The position numbers and the translations under genes are program-made. A stretch of 64,000 bases of DNA from Lepeophtheirus salmonis (taxonomy: Eukaryota > Arthropoda > Copepoda > Siphonostomatoida > Caligidae), in NCBI RefSeq assembly GCF_016086655.4, contig NC_052136.2:41656492-41720491 (forward strand), read 5' to 3'. This document shows, piece after piece, positions 47,893 through 58,762 of the stretch. Each line of letters starts with the position of its first letter. The stretch's first letter is position 1. The notes under the pieces were generated by a model that was given only the letters and a program-made list of their open reading frames with translations, was not told the origin of the DNA and ran no database searches.

Positions 47893-49000
47893 CCTTAGAA
47901 AGAATAATCATAATCATCTATTAGAGGTAATGGAATTTAATTAGTTAACTATTGCAAATGTGGGCTTTTAGTTTATGCAGATGCACTTTTGAAAAAAATC
48001 ATCCTTGTTTGCTTTTAAGTTGACGAACCACATGTATATGTATAAAATAAGGAGAAAAAAACTGTTAACTCGTTTCATCGATATGTATAAAATTTCACTT
48101 TTACAAGCTCTAATTTTATCATGAACGTTTTATAAGCATTATAAAATCCAGAATTGTGTGCATTGTATATATATTTTGTACGAACCTGGTCAATGTTTAA
48201 CTTATCACTAAAAATAAAAGATCAAGCCAATAAGTAAATGCAATGTGCATAAATTTAATTTGTTTTTTTTACTTCCATTTCAACAAAGAAATAATAGGAG
48301 AGGAGGGAGTAAAAAAATTCAATCTTCATTCCACATCCTTGAGCATGTAAATGAGGAAGCTTGTTATGTAAAAAAATATATAAATACAAAAAAAAAACAT
48401 ATAGCTATATATATTATGTATGTATGTAACAAATGAGACTAAATGCAAATGGTCCTTCTTTGATAATTTTTATTTTATTTTTCCAAAATCATCAAGCAAA
48501 TTGAAATGGATACATAGATACAAAAAGAAAAAATATTTAAAATACAATTTAAATTTGGGGAGAAGTAAAAAAAATATAAAAATACCTTAAATAAATTATG
48601 GCTATGTTCCTCCCAATGCAGCAACAACAGCATGCAAAAAATAGGTAAAAATAACAAGGAGAAGAAGAATTAATGAAGATATTGTTTCTGTGTAAGTGGA
48701 TAGTAATTACTGACCTTGAAAATGATGGATAACTATTTGTCAATGAGGGAGGTTTTATCATCAAAGTTGAACTCCTTTAAAATTAGAGAGACTGATCTGG
48801 AAAAACAGGGCTGTAATCATTCATGTTAAAATATTCTTCTTGGTTTATTGCGTTTGTTTAGTATAATTTTAGTATATTTGACTATGACGTCAGGTATAGA
48901 GCGAGGGTGCCAATAGTTTTTAAGCTATCTATACAAAACTTGAATAAAATTATTTATTTATGACATAAGTTTGGACATGAATTTGATTTGTTGATCTATG
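47893..49000. other. AT-rich non-coding sequence
   Basis: No gene recognised. It contains A-rich tracts at 48370-48400 and a TGACGTCA palindrome at 48885-48892. The overlapping minus-strand frames 48475-48764 are low-complexity. Confidence 0.55.
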
Positions 49001-49085
49001 GAGCAATGTAGCTCAGTAGGCAACGCGCTTGAGAAAAATTATTATGTTGAACTCAATATGCATAAGTTTGATTCACGGTCGCTCA
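49001..49085 (+). ncRNA. tRNA-like sequence, probably a SINE head or tRNA pseudogene
   Basis: TAGCTCAGTAGG at 49009-49020 fits the RNA polymerase III A box exactly (TRGCNNAGYNGG). GTTTGATTCAC at 49066-49076 is a good B box with its 3' end altered. The outer ends GAGC (49001-49004) and GCTC (49081-49084) can pair as part of an acceptor stem. The middle (GAGAAAAATTATTATG) gives no clean anticodon arm and the T stem pairs poorly, so I do not call a functional tRNA. A tRNA-derived SINE or pseudogene is the best reading. Confidence 0.55.
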
Positions 49086-49134
49086 TAGAGAAGACTCAAT
49101 ATGTTTTGTAAATTGACTTCAAAGGCATTTCCTA

Positions 49135-49199
49135 GGTCAGATGGAGTAATGGTACTAATTTAAGTTACTTATACTTAATTGATGTTACTCCATTTGACC
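49135..49199. repeat. Hairpin with 15-bp arms downstream of the tRNA-like sequence
   Basis: GGTCAGATGGAGTAA (49135-49149) is complementary to TTACTCCATTTGACC (49185-49199) except for one G-T. The 35-nt loop contains a second imperfect inverted pair (AATTTAAGT/ACTTAATT). The whole fold is about 65 nt, the size of a small-RNA precursor, but it could equally be a MITE core. Confidence 0.75.
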
Positions 49200-51904
49200 A
49201 ATTAAAAGAACATTAAAACCAAAAAATCAACGATCTTGAATAGTGAATCTATAAATTTAATAGATTAATTCAATCAAACAATAACGGGCCATTAATGCTT
49301 AAGGAACAAATCCAATAGATAGAATATATTTTCAATTTCATGTTACTTTATATAGGATTTTTTGAAAGTTTTCGTTAGCTATCGGAAAACTCTATATAAA
49401 GTTCAATTTATATTTATATACATGAGTCAATTAAAAAGAAATTCATTTCCTAACCACATATCAGTGAGGACAAGGACTCTACTCCTTGACCACAATACTG
49501 TAAATTAATTAATTATTATTAATTGTCTATGTGTGATTCAAAGATGGATTGATCTGACTTTCTCTATTTTTTTCTTATTAATCCCTCAAGGAAAACAATA
49601 TCAAAATTTCTTTTAGATTAAAATACCATAATGCACGAAAATAATCCTCTTATGATCTTTGTAAAACATATTCTGCACACATGAGTGGATCTATGAAGAT
49701 ATCAAGATCCCTTTTGGGTGGTTTTCCTCATCAATCTAATAATAAAAAAATAACATTTTCATCACCTATTATACACAAATATCATCTGAAGAATCAAAAT
49801 CCTAATACCTACACTTTATAGGCTTGTACACTTAATTTTTATTATCGAGTCGGTATAATCAATACTTTAATGGTTTTCAATTAATAAGAGTTCCTCGTTT
49901 GCATCATGCCAGAAGTAGTTCTCTAGCTCTCAATGCCAGTATAGTTGAGGCTGACTTCAAATCACTATTTTTTTTTCTTTTCTTGTGTGTGTGAAGATGC
50001 TAAGTAAAAGTTTAGGTTTCTAGAGAGATAAAATACAGTACATCCTAAAAAGCGATATTTGTCGCTCTATTCGACATATTTGAAGGGTTCATTGGTGCCT
50101 AGAAATGTGGCGACTGTATTTTGGCCCAGTACTTAACCTGTACAAACTTAATTTTGGGATGTTAGGAGGATTCCTTGATGCTCAAGGAAGCGGCGGCGAG
50201 ACTGAGAATTTTGCATCTGACCCAGAATAAAGCAACTCCTTACTCATCGCTTGAAGGAAGAGTACCTACGTATACATGGTAATGCCTATATATTAATATT
50301 TTCATACTCATAAAACCAACATGAGAGTAATTCTTGAAATTTTACGGTCTTTATTTTTATTTAACTCTAAGATCTTAATTAATTTCAATTTCTTAATGCA
50401 ACAGGCAACAACGGGCAAACCTTCTATAGTTATAAATTAAACTTAATTACATTATTAGCAATTCTTATAATAATTGGTTAAGATTGATTGATGAAAACAT
50501 CTCAGGCTAATATCTAAAATGACGTTCTTTAGCAAAAATTGTTCTATAAAACGACTTCTGTGTCCAATTTGAACCTCTTCCTAAGATTTAGTACTATAAC
50601 ATTCCTAATTTCAATGATTTTTGATTGCAAAAATATAATGCTCTTATATTTTACAAATTGTACAACATACACACTTTCTGGTTACTCTAGTTGTACTATT
50701 AATGTAGGTAATTAAACCAAGTTCATATAAAAATGATTTATATTATAGTAATAAAAAAATTATGTGGCATTCGTTAGATCTATTACAAAAATATTATTCA
50801 ACAAAATTTCGCTATACCAAATATGAGGACAATTGTCGACAAGCTAAAAGACTGTATCGCTATAAAAAGGAGGGTCATTATGATGGGAAGGTCAGAAGGA
50901 TAACTCATTTCTTATTGAAAATAAAAAGGTGATTTTCTGTTTAGTGTCTTGATTGTTGAAAAGCTGCATTTGAATTCGATCTAAATATGGGATTGACATA
51001 AAAGTACATACAATATAGGTGCAGAAGTATAAAATTTTACTTTTTTTACAACTATTTATCCTGTAAACTTTTAGATTTAAAAGCCAAGTAACTAATTAAT
51101 ATTTTCAATATTTTTGATAAGATTATATCCTTTTATTAGTATTATTATATACATAATAATACAAAAAATAATTATTTTCCTAATATACTATAGTAAACAA
51201 TAAAAAGTACATATTAAGTATTAAACATGAAATAACCTGAAAAGAAACTATCAAACTAAGATAATACTAATCTAATTTGTAACTTATTTTCAATACAATC
51301 CCAAGCTAAAGTGTATTATCTTAATTTAACGGACAAAACTTGATGTGATACCTTCAGTGAACATTTAATGCCTAGTTTATGCTTTATTTTTTTTCTTTAT
51401 ATCTAGCAAAACTCACATATTTTTATAAATATCCTTCTTTATTATATCTCGGTCTAAATACTAAACTGTGGATATTGTTGCTATTATGAAATAAATAATA
51501 ATCAAACGGCCATTAAGTAAAGTACAGAGTACCATTAAAATCTACAATCTAAATACATTAAGAGATGCACACTCATTTGATAGTTATAAATGAATTAAAA
51601 TAGTTATATAATAAATATAATAAGCCCATGATATTAATTTCATATAAAATTTGAAACAAATTTGATATATTTGATGAATTTTATGCACCATAGTGCATTG
51701 CAATCTTTAAGCTCAGTTTGTGAACTCCATGTGTCAAACTCATTTATAATCTTTATAGAGTCTAATTAATTGGAAAATTATGAAATAAATATTTTCGCTT
51801 AACATTTTGTACCACAAAATATACTTTGTTATAATAAATTACTGTTCCATCAAAATGGACTTATACCTACATTAGAATAAAAGAGTATTTCAGAAAAATA
51901 TAAT
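49200..51904. other. Mostly AT-rich non-coding sequence
   Basis: Apart from the candidate exon at 50166-50278, no gene was recognised. At 51535-51553 CAGAGTACCATTAAAATCT closely resembles the right-end repeat of the Tc1-like element at 57581-58432 (CAGAGTGGTCCATTAAAATC), so it may be a solo end of that family. Confidence 0.5.
50166..50278 (+). CDS. Candidate internal exon or unassigned coding fragment
   Basis: After TTTTGGGATGTTAG, a possible acceptor, a 38-codon frame stays open. It encodes EDSLMLKEAAARLRILHL, then TQNKATPYSSLEGR and VPTYTW, up to a GTAATG that could act as a donor at 50279. GC content is clearly above the surroundings and the peptide is amphipathic with an alanine/arginine helix-like part. 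I do not recognise a family. It could be a piece of an old transposon or chance. Confidence 0.2.
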
Positions 51905-52078
51905 TTACTTAATATTCTCTCCTTTGGGATGGAACACATCCTTAAGCCTCGTAAAAGTACTAATGTAACTAACACGCAAAGTTTCTTTTATAATATCATC
52001 TCAAGCAACTTTTGCAGCTATTAAAAGCTTGTTGACAGTTGAAACAGTATTGCCCTTCCTCTTCACCATACCCTGCAT
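51905..52078 (-). pseudogene. Tc1/mariner-like transposase C-terminal fragment
   Basis: The minus strand reads GMVKRKGNTVSTVNKLLIAAKVA, then an in-frame TGA, then DDIIKETLRVSYISTFTRLK and DVFHPKGENIK before TAA. This matches the C-terminal pattern of Tc1-like transposases: VW..L, K..K..V..L...I...W..I....LR......RL..V....G..I. The stop falls where the conserved Trp sits (TGG to TGA). Upstream, up to about 52.33 kb, only scrambled frames remain. A GATCTCTCACT word near 52530 could be a terminus, but no partner was found. Confidence 0.55.
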
Positions 52079-54584
52079 GACAAAGTTAAGTTGAAGTCAG
52101 GACAAGAAGGAAGTCAAAAAATTTGGGCTAAAAATCTTTATAGTCGGTCACTTATTCTGCCTGGACAATTTAAGGCGAGTGTTTCTTCCTGTTTCAAGCA
52201 GATTAGAGTTTCCGAAATCCCTTTCCTTGGATCTGTGACAGTACTTTAGTCTTCAGAAAGTCCATGCTGATGTCTTTGTCCATCTGAACTTCATCAGAAA
52301 GACGGAAAAGTGGTGACTTTTTTGTCATTAGTGGTCACTACATCCGATAAAGACCTGTTTTCAGTGTGAGTTTATTTTTGACTAACGGGAGAACAAATTT
52401 GAAGTTTTTCGCGACTAAGAATCGCAAGAAAAGGAGAAAAAATTGATGAGACCATAATTGATAACTACCTTATTTATATTCAAGAAAATGAACCGAAAAA
52501 TATTTTGTATCGTGAAAATTTGATATCGTGATCTCTCACTATCATTCATATTGTTCTAAAATATCCCAAATAATAATCTTTATAATTATCATACGTCAAT
52601 ATTTTCAAATATTATTATCTACAAATGTATTCCCAGGATAAATTCCTTTTATTATTATTATCATTTTTGAAAACCATGGTTGTAAATGGTTGACGAAAAA
52701 AAGAAGATAAAGTACTATGGATGGAATAAGATATTATTTGCCTTATTGACGAATCCAAATTACCGGGAAATCAAAGCAAAAGGAAAAAAAAAAACATACC
52801 ATGGAGATAAGAGTCAACCAACATTCCTTTGGTTGATAATAGTTTTGATATGGTGTATGTGTATATTTGTGTGTGTGTGTGTGGATGTTGAGGTAAAAAT
52901 ATGTTAAAAGCCTAGACTATGTAGAGAAGATAGGCAGGTACATAATAATTATAGTGCTTTGATTTTTAGTTATTACAATGTGTGCCGAATTGATTCTAAT
53001 GAGTTTTATTTGAAATATGATAGTTTTTTATATTGACATTTTGATGTATAACACACATAGGGGATATTTGCAAAAACATAGACTTAACTAAACCCAATAA
53101 TTTTCGTAAAATTACTTAAGCTACCCCGAAAAGTTTTATGGAAAATTCGACCTTACTTGCACTCGAAAAGTTAAAAATTACTAATATAAATAAAAAGGAC
53201 TTCCAAAAACTACTACAAACGGTTATTTCCTTTTAAAATTTGTTTGAAAAGGAGGAACCAATGACATAACATGTTAAAATTCTCAAAAACTTAAATACGG
53301 GCGAATTCAAAAATTTGAATTCAAATCCAACACTAGTCTTAGATATCCCTCATTAATAATTACCTTTGTCAACATATTTTGCAAGCCATTGGTATATACA
53401 ATATACATATGTATAATATAAGAATATGAGGATTATACTAATCCATCATTTTATTTGATAATTCCACCTTCTACTTCTTCTTTTGCAATGTATATGTATA
53501 TTGTCTTAATGTATGCCCATAACTTCAATAACTTTGAATTATTAAGCCTTATTTTCTTTACTTGTTTTTTTATTGAGTCATTTGTAGTGGAGTCACGACT
53601 TGAATATTTATGAGAGTTGTTTTTAGTACATATATACTTGGTACAACTAAAAACTAGGGCACAAAGGCCACTTCATATAACTTGCAAAAATTTGTCAAAC
53701 CCATAAACATCATTGAGTCCATACTTTGAGGGGGAAAGAAAATTCAAATTCGCTAAAAAGGGAAGAAAAGGAACATTTATGAAAATTTACTTACAAAAAT
53801 TAGCAAAATGTGTTTATCTCATATCTTTTCGTACATAATATATTTGACGAGTTGATTTTACACCTGCTGTTTCACTTTTTTGATAAATATATATATTTTG
53901 CAAACGATGACGACGCTTTAAGTCTCAATATATCTTTCAATCAGCTTTATGTTTCTCATGAATAGAACCAAAGTTCACTTTGGTATGTTTGGACCGTTGG
54001 GATGATGAGGATGATAATATTGTAAGTATGTATGCCAAATATTTTTTTGGGTTTCATGTCCCATCATTAACATCAATGTCAAACTCCTTTACCTTCTCCC
54101 ATCTATTCCATTAAATAATTGATTCGACTTAATTATCAATCATGAAAGAAACGATGCTGTATTTGATATGTTCGTATTTATTTATATACAAATATTTTAT
54201 AACAACAAAATGGGTAACTAAAAAGAACGTTTCTTAATGGCAAATATATATATAAGTAGGTAGGAATATAAAATAATTCTCAACTGAATTTTTAAAATTA
54301 CTTATTCTCACTCAAAAATCTTCTAAGTCAAATAAAAAAAGCGGTCAATTTGAATAATCTAACGTTGCAAGAATATACATACATACATTATGGGGCGTTA
54401 TTGGAGGGGGCAAAGGCTTATTACCGATCCATTATAAAGATTAATCATGATTTATAGTCGTTTATAATCATGATCTTACCTATAAAAAAAACTTTGTCAA
54501 ATACATGGAGGATACAATAAATGTAAAATATTTTTTGATATATTGCTTTTGTTTCCTAAGTATCTCATTTCTTTGTTGTATCGC
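52079..54584. other. AT-rich non-coding sequence
   Basis: No supportable gene. A TGTGTGTGTGTGTG run lies at about 52869-52883. The perfect inverted repeat GAATTCAAA-AA-TTTGAATTC at 53303-53322 sits before AATCCAACACTAG, which could be one end of a transposon whose partner I did not find. Confidence 0.5.
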
Positions 54585-55112
54585 TCAACCTTTCCTCTAA
54601 AAGAAAGATAAATAAAAAGGCATAAAATGAGCTAATAGTTATCCAACTATTCTTGAAAAATGTGGAACTTTTCTTTATTCAATAGTGGGGAATAAATATA
54701 CTCTAAGAAAAGAGGCAACATACATATCAATGGAAAAAATATCATTGTGAATTTCATGGGTTTAGATTATTAAAAGTGCACACTGTTCATTTTTTGTACG
54801 GCGTCATTATTTGGGATGGAATTTTTATAAATAAATTTAAGTCGCAAATTACCTCTTTCCATAGAGTTTCTTTATTTAGTTCCTATAGTTCACAGTTAAA
54901 CAACACCTAAATCTGTTCTCCAAAAAGAAACTGGAATAAAATTAGTTCGTACCAAGTTATCCAATTGTTCTGAACTATGTAATTACCATTTAGGTACTCT
55001 TAAATTGTTAACAAATGCTTTGCAAGAACTCATTCAAATTCAAACAATCAACTTTCAAAACGCTGCTAAATAGAACAATAGTAGAAATATCGACTGCTGA
55101 CAATTAAATGCG
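54585..55112 (+). repeat. Dispersed 'CAACCTTT..ATCGAC' repeat, disrupted copy
   Basis: The 5' half appears twice, at about 54585-54670 and 54900-54975 (CCAAAAAGAAACTGG..GTTATCCAATTGTTC). The 3' half lies at 55030-55105 with the exact AGTAGAAATATCGAC at 55080-55094 and a CTGCTGACAA tail. It looks like two overlapping copies or one copy with an insertion. Confidence 0.55.
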
Positions 55113-56589
55113 TAGTGAGAAGGTGCTTAACTTTCCAATTGGCTGCCACCTATTAAGGACGTCAGAAGTAGAGATTGTTTGAAAACTATCGAACAATTAG
55201 TTGAGAATTAGTACTTTTTTCCAGTCGATATAACCAATAATAGTTAGTTGAGGTTCATAAAATTCAATTATACAATTATTATTGAAATAATTACTATTAT
55301 ACATTCTTCAAGTGATATGTACATAAATATTGAATGACTCATCAAAAACGTGAACTATATTATCTATTTACTTATGACGTAAATGAGAACATGAATTTTT
55401 ACAATGATTTATATCAAATTATTTCTATATATAAAGTAATAAATCAAAAATATTTTCACTATAACGCAAAATCTGTATTTCAGATATAAGTATTTGTCAA
55501 AGTTTAAAGCGATTCGGAAAGGCTATATAAATATATATATATACATTTTGCATATTTTATTATAAACAGTACATTATTTCTGCAAGAACAAGTAGCAGGA
55601 CCTACATAGTCAAATAAATATTTGAGAGAGAGAGAGAAATCCCCTTCAAATAATCATTTGCAAAGAATCAATAATAATAGGATGGTTTAAAAAATAATCA
55701 GAATCATTCTTTGTTTAGTGCCTGGAATTACATATATTAATATAAATAACATTGGCAAAGAAAAATATTATTTGGGAACTACTTAAACATTCATTTAAAA
55801 CAAAGAGTATCGGTTCCTATACAATACACATATTATAAACTACCAACAAGACATATGTACATACCTACATCATGCCTCCACAATGGGTTGTTGTGGTTTT
55901 TTGCTTTGATAAAGCGTAAACCCTTTATTCAAAAAATAATAGAAGAGGGAAAAAGAAGAAAAAAAAATCAAGGCAATAAAAGTTAATTAAAAAACGACGC
56001 TTTTGTTATCTCTTTTTCCCCTCATTCTCTCTCATGGTTTTGTCATAAATTCCTGATTACTTATTGAGTTTTGCACAGGTAAGAAAAGCTCTATGTATGT
56101 ATATTGTATGAAGGTATTATTTGCTAAAGAGAAACAAATAGTAATTCATTTGCAAAAAAAAAAAAGAGTATATGCGCAAAATGTATTTGAAATAAGAGAT
56201 AGAAAAGATAATAATTAAATCATTTTATGCATGAAAACCAGTGCAGATATAAAAAAGACAAAAAATTCCAACTGATTTAACAGCAAAGTTTAAGCGCAAT
56301 GAACAAATCTACAAACTACTTTTTTTTCCATAGATCAATTTTATAAAGCAAATGTCAAGTATGTAACTAGGTATCTGTGCATTGCCTATTTATGAAGGTA
56401 GGGAATTATGTCGGTAGAGCACGTTGTTAGAATCACACAGCCATTTATATAAGAAATCTTATAAGGTGACTTTCCCAGAATTCCATTTTACAGAATTTTT
56501 AGGAATCTTAGACTTGCATGAAATTATCGGTAAAAAGTTATATCCCAACAAGTCGGATATTTAATTATTTCCTAAAAACATTCAATTAA
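55113..56589. other. AT-rich non-coding sequence
   Basis: No gene recognised. A GA microsatellite lies near 55624-55637 and several A/T runs are present. At 56408-56422 'TGTCGGTAGAGCAC' recalls a tRNA D-arm, but no B box follows. Confidence 0.55.
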
Positions 56590-56735
56590 GTTGAATACTT
56601 ATTAAAGATTCCCTTGAGATAAAGTATTTAACGATCTCTGCTACACTACACAAAAGTATGAAGCAACAAACAAACAAATGAATATTTAATGAATATAACT
56701 TCACCTTCTCATAATGTAGGAAGCAAGAATTAATT
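56590..56735 (-). repeat. Dispersed repeat, copy C
   Basis: On the minus strand this carries CCTACATTATGAGAAGGTGAAG, a TTAAATATTCATTTGTTTG block and GCAGAGATCGTTAAATACTT followed by TATCTCAAGGGAATC. These align in order with copies A (590-1235) and B (63400-63790). The minus-strand frame 56582-56797 is therefore repeat-derived. Confidence 0.6.
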
Positions 56736-56904
56736 TTAGATCTCTCACGAATGTGTGGATTTGACCAAACAAATACATATACCAAGTTGTGAAACAAAGA
56801 ACCACGTGCTCAATATTTCAAGAAATATACATAGTTTAGTCCTATAGAAGCGTTTAGGATAGCATTGATATTACTCAATAACTAACCACGCAAAATCCAT
56901 TAAT

Positions 56905-57171
56905 TCACCCTTTAATTGAATTAACAATGATCATTCTGCTAAGGAAGAAAACAATAAATATACCACAATGATAAAGTAACGCTATCGTTGATATGCCAAA
57001 AATAAAATTTTGCAGGGGAGGAGCATCAAGTAGTTCAAGAAACATTCCCGCTGTTCTTAAAGCTTTGGGTTGGCTTATATTAAAACTTATTACTAACTTT
57101 TCCATCTTGGAATTAGCCCCGATCTCGCTCAAGAACATTATTCCTAGGAAATGAGAACTCATAGTTCCCAT
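56905..57171 (-). CDS. Unassigned minus-strand open segment, possible membrane-protein exon
   Basis: An 88-aa frame (MGTMSSHFLGIMFLSEIG...) has a balanced composition, a soluble part with KALRTAGMFLELLDAPPLQ and one hydrophobic segment FGISTIALLYHCGIFIVFF. TTCTCATTTCCTAG at about 57142-57155 (minus) is a good acceptor-like sequence in front of GAATAATGTTC. The residues around TAGMF could recall the last membrane segment of arthropod gustatory receptors, but the match is vague. It may be unrelated to the segments at 58.8-60.1 kb. Confidence 0.25.
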   Translation of the reverse strand: MGTMSSHFLGIMFLSEIGANSKMEKLVISFNISQPKALRTAGMFLELLDAPPLQNFIFGISTIALLYHCGIFIVFFLSRMIIVNSIKG

Positions 57172-57580
57172 TTATTAATACAAGAAAACTCTATGTTAAA
57201 ATACAGAATTTGTTACACAATCAGAATCTGTTTATATATAAACAGATGTATATATCTCATAATTAATCAAATATAAAATTAAGTGCCTATTGCCTAAAAG
57301 CCATTAGAGCATGTTTATCCTATTATGATTACAACATGCCACAATATTTATGTTTTTTATTTAAAACGTAGGCACATTGATGGAAATTTAATTTGATATT
57401 GCAAAGGTTTAAATCCCTACATATTACCAATGACCTTTAAGGTCATACTTACATATATATGACAGTATGAGGGGTAATAATTCCATAGATGACAACACAA
57501 ATCCGCTTATATCTATTTATTTACAAAAAGTGAGATTCATAATTACAAGTTGCAACAAAGATTGCAAGACTATTTACTTG
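57172..57580. other. AT-rich sequence with a long palindrome and a paired AGGTCA site
   Basis: No gene. ATCTGTTTATATATAAACAGAT at 57226-57247 is a perfect 22-bp palindrome (arms ATCTGTTTATA and its complement). TGACCT-TTA-AGGTCA at 57431-57445 is a perfect everted pair of the AGGTCA half-site used by nuclear receptors, with a 3-bp spacer. Both may be chance. Confidence 0.6.
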
Positions 57581-58432
57581 CTAGGTGGTGCATTGAAATC
57601 TGATCACTTACTAATTCAATAATTAATTAAGGTTGAGGCATTGAAATTAATTCAATCTTCGGTATATCAAAGCATAAACAATTATTTACAAAATAAAATA
57701 AAAAAACCTGAGCTCTCTAGCTTACGTACAAGTTGGGAAAATAACACTTGAGCGTGATCGAGGAATTTCCATTTGCGCACTGCAAACAGTTGGGCGTCTC
57801 CAGGACCACCGTCTCGGCCGTCAACAAGTCCAAACGTTAGAAAGGAAGAAGGGCTCTGTCAAAAAAGCAAACTGATACCGGAGGAGATAAAGAAAATAGG
57901 CCAGGCCAATCCCCACAAGTCCATGAGGTCCCATGCAAGAGATCTCGGGGTTTCACATCAGAATGTCCAAAGAGCTATCAAAAAAGTTAATAAAAAGTGC
58001 CTTTTAAGGGTGGAGAGGCCACTTTTGAGAGAATGAAAGAAATGAAAGAAACCCATTTCCTCCGTTGCAAGACTTTTTTGAAGGAGTCTTTTGAGTTTTT
58101 CTTAGTTTTTTGACACTTTTGGCCCACCTACTGAAGTCCTGATGTCAATCTTTTCAACTTCACCTTTTGAGTGCATATCAAGTGCAGTGTCCGCCATCCA
58201 AATGCAGAGGCCCTCAAAGCCACATCAGCCAGCTCTGGAACACCATGACAGAGAACTACATATGCAGCGGGTGTTAGGCCTTCCCCCACTGCCTGGAAGT
58301 CATCATTGATACTAAGAGCGGCTACTTTAATGATTTAGAGAGCTCAGACACACACATTCTACAACTAATTAATAAATTATATCTTATTAAATTTCCAAAT
58401 TCAAAGTGTTCAGATTTTAATGGACCACTCTG
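57581..58432 (+). mobile_element. Tc1-like element, internally deleted, both ends present
   Basis: The left end CTAGGTGGTGCATTGAAATC..CACTT (57581-57609) and the reverse complement of the right end (58404-58432), CAGAGTGGTCCATTAAAATC..CACTT, match at 23 of 29 positions. The right flank is TA; the left flank is TG, so one side of the duplication has changed. The element is 852 bp and encodes a plus-strand transposase lacking its catalytic core. Confidence 0.88.
57755..58345 (+). pseudogene. Tc1-like transposase with deleted catalytic core
   Basis: The visible order starts with the first helix-turn-helix, CKQLGVSRTTVSAVNKSK (about 57780-57835, one frame). The second DNA-binding part is KLIPEEIKKIGQANPHKSMR then SHARDLGVSHQNVQRAIKKV, followed by LRVERPLLRE (ends 58036). 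After a frameshift comes MKEMKETHFLRCKTFLKE. The catalytic centre is then missing and the sequence resumes with FWPTY/SPDVN near 58115. The C-part is SVRHPNAEALK, then QLWNTMTENYICSGC, stop, AFPHCLEVIIDTKSGYFND in other frames. The loss of the first two catalytic Asp positions and several shifts show it is dead. The GC-rich segment stands out from its AT-rich surroundings. Confidence 0.9.
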
Positions 58433-58762
58433 TATATACATACTCGAATTTGCAATGAAACAAATCAAAGTTGTCATTTTTTGCATGAAAATGCAAATTT
58501 TTCTCTTCTTTTATATCACATTTTTAAAATATATAACATTTCTCTGTAAAATAATAGCATTTGATTTATTTTTATAGGAAAAACAATCATTCCAGAAGGA
58601 GTAGGTCAAAGAGCTAGAAAGAAAGAGAGGGTCAATAGCTCAAGGGCCTAGAAATATATAAGTTAAGATAAGTAGCTTTAAACCTTTCTTTAATTGAAAA
58701 AAAGGAGAAACGGTTAAACTCCTCTTTTTTTTTTCTTCTTAAAAGACCTTAATTATATTAAG
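58433..58762. other. AT-rich non-coding sequence
   Basis: No gene recognised. 'AAACCTTTCTTTAATTGAAAA' near 58680 faintly recalls the dispersed CAACCTTT family but is too diverged to assign. Confidence 0.5.

Noticed and set aside
53000..53335. Sequence ending AATCCAACACTAG as a complete transposon
   Set aside because: A single end with a local palindrome; no partner end was found upstream.
56408..56422. TGTCGGTAGAGCAC as a tRNA D-arm
   Set aside because: No B box or acceptor stem follows within 100 bases.
56582..56797. 71-aa minus-strand frame as a possible exon
   Set aside because: It lies mostly in dispersed repeat copy C, so the open frame is repeat-derived.
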